Assembly (NCBI RefSeq): GCF_017591425.1
Contig: NW_024466599.1
Location: forward strand, 23,784,001-23,848,000
Length of the DNA: 64,000 bases
Origin: Ochotona curzoniae
Taxonomy: Eukaryota; Chordata; Mammalia; Lagomorpha; Ochotonidae
Reading direction: 5' to 3'
This document shows, piece after piece, positions 55,574 to 64,000 of this stretch. The notes beneath the pieces are model-generated. The model was not told where the DNA came from, ran no database searches, and was given only the letters and a program-made list of their open reading frames with translations. How positions within the stretch are numbered: position 1 is the first letter of the stretch; the number at the start of each line of letters is the position of its first letter. A program made the translations under genes and the position numbers.

Positions 55574-57494
55574 TATTATAGTAAAACCAAATTTTGTAAA
55601 TATGTCACCAGAGCCTAAATAATCTGCAGTGTTTTCACTAGAAATTGTTGTCATACCATGAAGTAAATGAAATATTTTGGCCAAAAAGGTAGGGAAAAGG
55701 TATTAATAGAAGTATGTAATTCTTACTTTGGTTATGACAATTTTGTGAGTTTTCCTGTCCCTTTAATACAATATTTATGTTTTTCCTTTTCAGTCTAATA
55801 AAAAATTCATGTTTGTATCTAATCTTATATTCTTTCCATTAGAGAAAACCCTCCTTGATATATAAATGGAGTGAACACTGTAGGAAAAGTGAAGGGGGCT
55901 CACCTGTTCCTCAGAGGATGGTGCACAGCCTAAGCTGAGCTCTGTCTTCCCTCTTACTGGTTCTCTCCTGCTGTGAGCCAGGGATGCTTGAATGTCAGAT
56001 ATTCAACCATTAAATTGTTAATGAAAAGAGAAAACAAGTAGGCCTCAAGTCCAATGGCAAAGAAGGAAGCAACTCACAGAAAAAAAGTATTGGAAAAGAG
56101 CAATTTGGATTAGGCATGAGTAGTGTGGTGAAAAATGGCAACGCCATGATGAAAACACTTTGGCAACACTGAAAGTGAGCATGAACAAGAAGAGCAGAAG
56201 AGCAGTGCGATCAGGCAGACCCGATGACCCAGAGCAACAGGAATCTCCTGATAAAACAAAAATACAACAAATGGAACAGTGAATCAACATATTACAGAAA
56301 TAATCAAGTGATCACAAATACAGGGAACAGAATATTTTATTTGGAAATAAAACTGCTGATGTAGATTTGAAAACGTAATAACTTGAGCTAAACGTAATGA
56401 ATGCAGATGAAAGATTCTGTATTATTTATGTTATTATATATATGTATGATAATAGATAATGGATGAAAGACAAAAATGACCTAATATGAAATTAACTGAT
56501 GATCTTGAAATATACAACCTAATAGGTGAAAGTGAGTAAGTATTTTGCATGTTGTAACAGGGTAAAAATTTCCTGAAATAAATGAGTAAACTTCTTTGAA
56601 AAAAAAAAACGATTAGCCCACTTTACTTTAGAAAAATCATAAAAAGAAATTATTTGCAAACTGTATCTTGATTATGTTATCTTGAGGGATAAGAGAGAAT
56701 TCCTGAGACATCAAGGCAGAAAATGAGATTCAATATAGAGAAAAGTCATATGCTGCCTTTGTTTATTTATGCTTCAATACTAAATGCTGCCTTGAACAAA
56801 ACTGAATCCACATTGATAACACTCAGATAAACTGTGTTTCAGCAATAAAGGAAACATATATTTTAACATAGCATGAAACTCATTTGGCACTGAAGCACTC
56901 ATAAGGCCTGCATGCAGCAGGGTTCAGGAGATGCTATGGGCAGCTCTGGAATTAGGATGAGTCTTCAGGAATGGACCAGCAGGACTCTTTCTGTCAGCCA
57001 ATCTCAGCTGTTCAGGAAGAGACTGTGACCATCAATGAGGCAGCTCTGTTCAGCTGAGGCATCTGTCTGCAGGGAACCGATGGATAGGAATATCCAGCAG
57101 CACTTTCAGGGCCAGGGAATCTTCATTTTTGAAGGGGTGTTTTTGGCAGCACATCACAGTGTCTGCTATGGTCTTTTGGTTGCATTCTTTCTTGGATTCT
57201 GCTTTAAAAGATTTAAAATAAATAGCACATTGTGTATTAGCATGTGTTGACGGAGACAGTGAGAGTTATTATGAAGAAGAGAACCTTGAAGTTATCACGA
57301 GGAACACAGAAGTTATTGAGTACACAAGGAAGCAGCTCAAAACAAGCTCAAAAACAAAGAGCTGTGTGGACTCCTGTGTCTGAGCCCTTAGAGACACCTC
57401 AAGGTTTAGTGTGCTTACTGCTTTTCCATACATGAGTTTTTCCGTACGGTTCCACACATTCCCTTTCATTGGATGGTATCCCAGAGTTCTGAAT
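55574..57494. other. AT-rich single-copy stretch, no gene seen
   Basis: About 1.9 kb. Adenine-rich text at 56030-56700 might be an old L1 5' piece but lacks diagnostic words. The 71-codon frame at 57035-57250 is unsupported. Confidence 0.38.
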
Positions 57495-57838
57495 TTTTTT
57501 TAAGATTTATTTTTTATTGGAAAGGCAGATGTACAGAAATGAGAAAGAGAGAGAGGAAATTCTTCCATCTGCTGATTCACTCCCCAAATGGCTATCATGA
57601 TTGAAGCTGAACTGATCTGGAGCCAGGAGCCAGGAGCCAGGAGCCAGGAGCCAGGATCTTCCTCCGGGTCTCCTACATGAGTACAGACTCCCAAGAGGTT
57701 GGACAACTCTCCACTGCTCTTCTAGACCAGAAGCAAAGAGCTGGATCAGAAGTGGAGCAAATGGTTACAAACCTGTGTCCATTTGGAATGCTGGTGCTTG
57801 AAGGTGGAGGATTAGCCAGTTGAGCCATTATCCTTGCC
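57495..57838 (-). repeat. C SINE with internal 7-bp minisatellite
   Basis: Reverse-strand copy: TTTTTATTGGAAAGGCAGAT start, CTGATTCACTCCCCAAATGG, an AGCCAGG expansion at 57619-57656, GTCCATTTGGAATGCTGG in place of the palindrome, head ending CCTTGCC. Confidence 0.9.
57619..57656. repeat. (AGCCAGG)n, about 5.4 units
   Basis: 38 bp of perfect 7-bp repeats, grown from the GGAGCCAGGAGCC words that C SINEs carry at this position. Confidence 0.97.
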
Positions 57839-58234
57839 TCAAAGTCCTGAAAACTCCATATTGGCTGAAGTGTGCATAGTGATGTATGTCTTGATCTGCA
57901 TAAACTCAAGAAAATTAGATAGGACAAAGATGTACAGACATTTCTATTTTTGGTGGGCATTTATCTGTAACTCTATTGCTGCACTAACATATATCCAGGT
58001 GGGACAAGATGATAAAAAGGTATAAATCTGTATTCAGTGGCTTTTTATCATATTATGCAGCTCCACTTCTATGTTCTCACTTCATGTCATTTAATTCCTA
58101 AATAGTGCACATGTTTACATTGCATACTTAAACAAATTATCCCTGCATGTGATATTTCTTTAATAAATATCATGAACGTATATACTTACTTGATTTAGAT
58201 GGAATGGTGTTTATTGTTGATAAAGCTATTAATA
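57839..58234. other. AT-rich stretch, no gene seen
   Basis: About 400 bases between a SINE and a MIR; nothing recognised. Confidence 0.4.
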
Positions 58235-58470
58235 ACTTAAATATTTATAGAACATCTATTATATGTCAGAAACTAAACAAAGGGCTTACATACATTATTT
58301 ATTTTCATATGTGTACACCACAGGCTGAGTAAGTTTTAAAACTCTTTTGATAGATTAGGAAACAGACATTCAGTTTCTGTAAGCATCTCTCTGAAGATCA
58401 CGAGGGTTAGCAGATAATAGAATCAGCATTTCAACCAAACAGAATGATTCTGCACTGTGGGCTTAAGCAT
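58235..58470 (-). repeat. MIR, antisense
   Basis: TATAGAACATCTATTATATGT, AGGGCTTACATACATTATTTA, GATTAGGAAACAGACATTCAG, GATCACGAGGGTTAGCAG and CAGCATTTCAACCAAACAGA follow the full antisense MIR order. Confidence 0.68.
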
Positions 58471-60474
58471 GTGCAGACTGTTTTATGTTACAAAGATAAA
58501 AGTTTATAATCCTTATACTGTGGCCTTTAATGGAGTCTAAAGTGATGGTTTGGTGAGTTCTCTTCCCTTTACCTAGGGGCTGTTTTGGCTGCAAATCAAC
58601 CCTTTGAAATTCCTTGGTCAAAATCCTCTCTTAGCTGTATTCTTTCAAGGGTTGGAAATATGATGGTCCAACAGATGTTTGAACTAATTTTCACCGATAT
58701 ATCTTTGTACTGTTTAAATAGTTAAATCCTATAAAACCAACCTGAGGTAGTGGGTATCTGAGGGGGGCTACACAGAAGAGAGCAGATGCAATTGAAGGCC
58801 ATCTAGGACAAAATCCCCTGTCTCAAGTTTTCCTTACCAGTGACCCAGATGGATGAAAGCTTGTGTGTATTGTATGCTTTAGAATAGGCAGAAGGTCATT
58901 CCCAGTGCTCTGCAGCAAAACAGTTGAATTTTAAAAATTGTGGGTACATTCTAAATAAGATTAACTTGACTTACTTGGTGAATCGCCATATTAAAATCGA
59001 TAAAACATGCTGGAGCACCACTGGGGAGAAGTGGTTCCAAGCTGTATGTTCAATCCTCCCTGTCCGTGAGTGTTCTTTTGTTGCTGTGAGGGAGACCGTT
59101 CAGGTGGCAGCACCATAGCCTCTTTGTTACCTTGAAAGCTAAGGTCTGTGGTAGGTGGTTGCCTAGCAACCCTGTCTCCTTTGTATCCTTTTGTAAGAAG
59201 GTATTTTGGTATTGTATAAAGCAAAATTTTATAGTTGTGTTTACTGACAATTTAGAATGAGATTTTTATGTGTGTTAGAATATAACAAATACCTGGTGGG
59301 TCCATCAAGCCTCCAAGTAATAATTATGAGATGGTGGAGTCTTATTTGATGAAAGCACACGCAATAATGACCCCATAATCATAAAGCCATTACAAAATCC
59401 TGATGGAAAGCATAAAAGATGGAAAGAATGTGCTATGTCTAATGGAGCTTCATGTTTCCCATGAAATGTGCTTTTTTAATATATATATTATTAGTGCTCT
59501 CGTAGGCTAAATGTACTTTTATTAAAGATATTATACAAAGTTGCTTGGTACAGCTACAACAATAAGAAATACACAAAAACATGAAATGTGTAGAATGTCT
59601 TTTATTATTTTCTCTGAGAACCTTTGAATATGATTTTTTTAAAATTCTCATTGAAGAAACCCTTAGGCTTTTAGATAATTTACATTCCTGTTTTTTATCC
59701 TTGAACTTGGCTTTCCTTAGTCTCACAAGGATTCCACATAGTGATATCTAGAAGCCCTGAGGACTAAACCTCTGTAAGTATTCATGTTAGAAATCGGATT
59801 TTTTTTTAAAGGCTGGAAATAATTAGATTCTGATCTGAAAAAAATATGTGGTGGCAAATATTTAGCTACACCAAATGTTGAAAGTTTGTATAAGCAGTGG
59901 ACTTAAAATATAGACTTAAGATAGACTTTTAGGTGTTTTAGATCCTAAAAACTAATTTTTGATGTGTACATTAGCAAATAGAGTGAACACATTTTCTCTT
60001 TCTATTAATGGTTCTTCAAAAGATTTTCTGTGCTTGCTGTCTCAGATATTCCTCTTTCATTGCTGCCTGAAAATTTCAAAATCTTTCCTCCACCACAGTA
60101 AGAAACCAGCTTTTATTAGGATCACTAGTTCCTTGTGCAGCATCAACTCCAAACTTTCCATTTCTTATTTTCACCTGACTCTAAGTAACCCTTTACAGAA
60201 TTATTTCCTCCCAAATTCTGGGACATCTGGCTTATTATTCAGTAATATGTGAAATTATACGCATTTTCTAAAACATCTCTTGGTATCTAGCAGAAAGATT
60301 ATGTGACTTAGCCTGTGTCAACTCTGTCATTCGTGAAATTAACCTGTTTGGTTACAGTATGTTATTCATCACCTTTCTATATCATTAGATTTTTGGTCTA
60401 ATATTTATGAATGAAATTTGCAAGTTATTCCATTTTCATACATTCTTTGGCAAGTTACTATGTAATATGCTGAC
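58471..60474. other. Single-copy stretch, no gene seen
   Basis: About 2 kb without C SINEs. Frames of 64-97 codons (58924-59250, 59439-59726, 59959-60252) occur on both strands without supporting features. Confidence 0.42.
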
Positions 60475-60821
60475 TTATTTATTTATTCATTTTTAAAGAT
60501 TTTTTTAAAATTGGAAAGTCAGATATACAGAAAGAAAGAAAGACAGAGAGGAAGATCTTCCATCCACTGGTTTACTCCCCAAGTGGCTGCAAGGGCAGGA
60601 ACTGAGCTGATCCAAAGCCAGGTACCAGAAGCTTCTTCTGAGTCTCCCACTTTGGAGCAGGATCCCAAGGCATTGGGCCATCTTCCACTACTTGCCCCCC
60701 CACCCCCCGCCACAAACAGGGAACTGGATGGGAAGTGGGGCTGCCAAGATACGAACCAGTGCCCATATGGGATCCCAGCACTTGCAAGGCACTAAAGCCA
60801 CTAGGGTACTGCGCCAGGCCC
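60475..60821 (-). repeat. C SINE with near-perfect TSD
   Basis: Reverse-strand full-length copy: palindrome CCCATATGGG near 60763, head ending TGCGCCAGGCCC. Flanks TATGCTGAC (60466-60474) and TATGCTGGC (60822-60830) differ at one base. A C-rich run (CCCCCCCACCCCCC) at 60694-60708 is an oddity in its middle. Confidence 0.94.
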
Positions 60822-60830
60822 TATGCTGGC

Positions 60831-62529
60831 TTTTTAAAATTAAATTTGGCTTACTTCTCCATTGGATGATTTGTTGATTTTATGAAAATTGTTCCAATTT
60901 GTTGTAAATGTTTCCAGTGTGGAGTGCAAGGAAAAACAAACCAGATTATGTCATGCACAAATAAATGTCATTAATATTAGGTGGGCCAGATAATATCTTG
61001 ATACCTACTTATATGTGTGTGTTTCTGTGTGTCTGCATGTGTACATAAGTATAAAGAACAGTGTGTTTGAGATAGAGTAAGAACTCCATTCATATGTTTA
61101 TCAAATAAATAAAATAGTAAATGGAATTAATTTTGCAAATATGGGATCATATTAAATAACATTTTACTTTTATTAATTAAATTTTATTTATATATGTTAA
61201 ATAAAAACATCAAAATTAATTTTACCAGAATGGAAAGAAGTAATCAAAGTAACTGAAACATGGTATTTTTCATAAACTTGCTTTTTATAAAATAATAAAG
61301 TGGTAGTATCTAAAAGATGACTCCAGAGATTAGGAAAAAAAGAATTTTGTTTATTTCTATCTTTTTATTTATATTTACCTTTTCTTCATCTTTTGAACTA
61401 TCAGCTCAAACTGAAGGAATGAATTTTAATATGTTTTTACCTTAAATTTACTAGTTTTGAATTACTGGTAGTTGTCAGATTTATTTGCTTAATTCTTATA
61501 CTTTATTCATAATTTCTAGTTGGTTTTCACTGCATTTCCATGATTTAGTATTTTAAGTAATCAACAGTGATCATTTGAACAAGCCGCCTTTATTCATCTC
61601 CGTTGCCCTGTTCCCATTGTGTTTGAAATTTGCAAGAGAATGTTAAGATTGCCTTATGCCAAGGTATTTCCTGTTGAGCAAATTATAATTAATTAACCCC
61701 CTCTGGATTGGCTATTGATTTTCACGTTCTTTTGGAATTTGCATATTCTGTTAATATGTTTTTTTTAATCCAAAAATACTTCTATGAAGCCATCTAATAG
61801 CAGTCTGTTTTTAAATTTTGTTTTATTTTATTATTATTTTTTTAGTCTGACTGGGAGTTTTTGTGAAAGAAAAGGAACATATACACTCATTGGTCTTCAC
61901 TCCTCCATCTTTTCTCCAAAGCTGTTTCCACTCTATGTAGTCACAAAGGAGAAGCAGTAAAACCATCACTACATCTGGTCCCATAAAGGGGCAGAGATAA
62001 AAGACATGCTGACCAGTTAAAAGTCCATCTCAGATAATCATTGATAGTTTTAGTGTAAGTGTGCCCAAATACAACTAAACATCCTGCAATTTTGTGCTAA
62101 ATCTTGCAATTTTATGTAGTACATTTTATTGTAGCCTTGAAGTTTGAAATATTTCATCCATAAAACCTGCTGATGTTGATGGTTTTGTAGGACTAGCTCT
62201 TTGAAAACTTTGGAAGTTCTGCCTTGTTATTTTCTTTTCTATTTAGATTTTCTATTCTCTGAGACTTTAGTAACATTTTAATAAATAAAATCTAGACATA
62301 ATTCTTGAAAATGTCATTTCAATGTATCAATTATCATTTTCTCTTTGTCATTTCTAAATTAGCATATTTGTGCTTTGTATTTAAAAATATCTTTGGTATT
62401 ACAGGTGTTTGCCAAGTTTATCTATGGTCCTTTTCCACAAGGCTAGCTCTTACATTTGTCAATACATTTGGCTGTTTTACACTTTATTTATTACACTTTT
62501 TAACTAAAATATTTTCACAAATTACCGTA
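60831..62529. other. AT-rich single-copy stretch; possible conserved non-coding element
   Basis: About 1.7 kb with no clear repeats. The part at about 61560-61760 stands out: AAATTATAATTAATTAACCC followed by CTCTGGATTGGCTATTGAT combines homeodomain-type and CCAAT-type words. Conservation cannot be tested here. Confidence 0.38.
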
Positions 62530-63240
62530 TTTGCCAATACAACATTCACATTTCTTAAGTGTACAGCTTAAGAAATTTTTACTTTCATGTGCAGCCATAT
62601 TACTACCAATCATGTCAAGTTGCCCAACTCGTTGTCCCTGGAAAATTCTTCCCTTTGGATATAACTCCATGCTCTCCCAAAAGATAAACACTAGTGAATT
62701 TTGCTGTCATTGAGTAGAATGGACTGTTCTTGACTTCTAATAATTGGTTCTTATATGGAGGGATGTGTGACTTCATTTATTCAGTGGTTTTGGTATTGCT
62801 TCATGTTATTAAGTGTACCCATCCACTGTGAATTTGTTTCTAGGATTTCTGTATGTATATTTTGTGACTTTTCCGATTTGAGTGTAATAATTGCTGTGTT
62901 CATCCCATTCTTAGAAGCTGGTGTTTTGGACTACGGTTTTTCTTGTGGTGCTGGGTTAACTTTCTCCTTGGGTTTTGGGAAGTGTTGTCTTCATGCTTGT
63001 TGCTTTTAGCGTGTTTGCTATTGCTCTTTGACTTACTGTTGGACCCAAGAGTTGTATAGAAGAATCAATATTAATTTTTGCAAGTATTGAGTTTTAATCT
63101 ATCTTTGTCATGGGTTTCTAATTTTAATGCATCGTGATCAGAACGTATGGTTGTTGCCATTTCCATTAGGATTATATATATATTTTTCTTTGCTGCATTC
63201 TATATGCTCATTAAACGATGTTCTACTGGGTCAGGCATTT
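62530..63240 (-). mobile_element. Ancient L1 3' region, antisense
   Basis: CTTAAGTGTACAGCTTAAGAA, GTGCAGCCATATTACTACCA and CTTGACTTCTAATAATTGG resemble an antisense L1M 3' end. The later TTTTAATGCATCGTGATCAG region recalls antisense L1 3'UTR. The two parts may be separate insertions. Confidence 0.42.
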
Positions 63241-63269
63241 CATGAAGTGAAGAAGATGCTTCTTGAAAC

Positions 63270-63480
63270 ATGCACATTTCATATCGGGTGCCTGGTTTGT
63301 GTCCTGACTCTGCTTTTAATCCACCTGGCTACTAATATGCACATTGGGAGGCAACTGGGGAAGACTGAAGTACTTGGGTCCATGCTACCCATGTGGGACA
63401 CCTGGACTGAGTTTCTGTCTCGTGGCTTCAGCCTGATGTACCTTTCAAATAAAATGAGAATAAGTAAAATTTTATAAAGA
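63270..63480 (+). repeat. Old C SINE, forward, incomplete
   Basis: Starts near TTCATATCGGGTGCCTGG, lacks the head, contains ACTTGGGTCCATGCTACCC and GGACACCTGGACTGAG, and jumps to a CTTTCAAATAAAATGAGAATA tail without the TC block. Confidence 0.66.
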
Positions 63481-63565
63481 AAAATATTCCATGGATACCC
63501 TTTTAAGGAGTTTAAGAACATTCACAAAGATTGCTTATTAGTGAGACCCCCAAAAATGATACAGG

Positions 63566-63852
63566 GGCTGGCATGATAGCTCAACTGGCTAATCCTCCAC
63601 CTGCAAGTGCCTGTATCTCATATGGTTGCCAGTTTGAGTCTTGCCTGCTCCATTTCTGATCCAGCTCCCTTTTTATAGCCTGGGAGATCAATGGGAATGT
63701 GGTCTGGCTCCTGGCTTCTGACTTTACATTGGCTCAGCTCTGGCTCTTGTGCCCTTTGGGGAATGAACAATCAGATGAATGATCTTTCTCTCTCTGTCTC
63801 TCCTTTTCTGTAGTCCTGCCTTTCCAATAAAAATAAATCTTGAAAAAGAAAG
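63566..63852 (+). repeat. C SINE with the alternative (rabbit-like) head
   Basis: Forward copy whose head reads GGGGCTGGCATGATAGCTCA followed by ACTGGCTAATCCTCCACCTG, the head type I recall for rabbit C repeats. The 3' half (TTTGGGGAATGAACAATCAG, TC block, CCTTTCCAATAAAAATAAAT) matches the other copies in this window. CTCATATGG replaces the palindrome. Confidence 0.85.
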
Positions 63853-64000
63853 TGATAGAATAGTAAAATTAATTACATATTTTTCCTAAGTCTGTAGAAG
63901 TTATCTCATTGTCTTGTGGCATTTTGTATTGATGAAAAGAATTCACTTTGCTTAGTTTTACTTGAGGCACAGTGGAAAAGAGTCTAAACTTAGGTGTGTT

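Noticed and set aside
57619..57656. Regular direct repeats considered as a CRISPR-like array
   Set aside because: There are no spacers; the 7-bp units are contiguous and lie within a SINE in a mammalian genome.

Overview
This window is vertebrate nuclear DNA, almost certainly from a lagomorph and most likely a pika (Ochotona). About forty copies of one tRNA-derived SINE, the lagomorph C repeat, lie on both strands. The younger copies share a CpG-rich head, an internal CCCATATGGG palindrome, a TC-rich stretch and a CCAATAAA/AAATAAATCTT tail. That form differs from the rabbit C-repeat as I remember it. The pika assignment is inference from memory; only the SINE family itself is visible here. 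No complete protein-coding gene is present. Nearly all open frames are SINE shadows, simple-repeat frames or decayed LINE frames, so the window reads as intergenic DNA or a very large intron. One possible 3'-terminal exon (55307-55567) is the only candidate for host coding sequence.

Layout. 1-6000: C SINEs of several ages over an old antisense L1. 6010-10870: one ancient sense-strand L1, followed from ORF1 through ORF2 to its 3' end, broken by several later insertions. 11220-13260: L1 5'UTR plus decayed ORF1, then an (AC)n tract. 13695-15702: a younger L1 whose two halves point in opposite directions inside a single target-site duplication (twin-priming inversion). 15703-17590: single-copy DNA. 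17604-21660: SINEs, a roughly 220-bp purine microsatellite grown inside a SINE, a short L1 tail with TSD, and a 28-nt U6 snRNA 5' fragment with its own TSD. 22150-31600: L2, more C SINEs, old repeats, and the first of two ORF2-less L1 copies. 31600-34355: the longest repeat-poor block. 34959-35646: two young head-to-head SINEs with a perfect 45-bp tandem duplication between them. 39985-41522: the second ORF2-less L1 copy, carrying the same SINE at the same place as the first. 42625-49634: old L1 pieces, a probable solo LTR and SINE clusters.

50517-54168 holds the most unusual object. It is a 3.6-kb GC-rich non-coding element bounded by a 17-bp perfect target-site duplication. It starts with a 94-bp repeat spaced 212 bp apart, continues as a degenerate short-period array, and ends with a unique 3' segment and a very short A tail. 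Its layout recalls composite non-autonomous retrotransposons such as SVA/LAVA, but I see no sequence match to them. 54262-64000 returns to SINEs, MIR, old L1 and long single-copy stretches.

Nothing here works as an operon or pathway. What the window records is L1-driven insertion: L1s, SINEs, a snRNA fragment and a composite element, mostly with recognisable target-site duplications, layered over older MIR/L2/L1 sequence.
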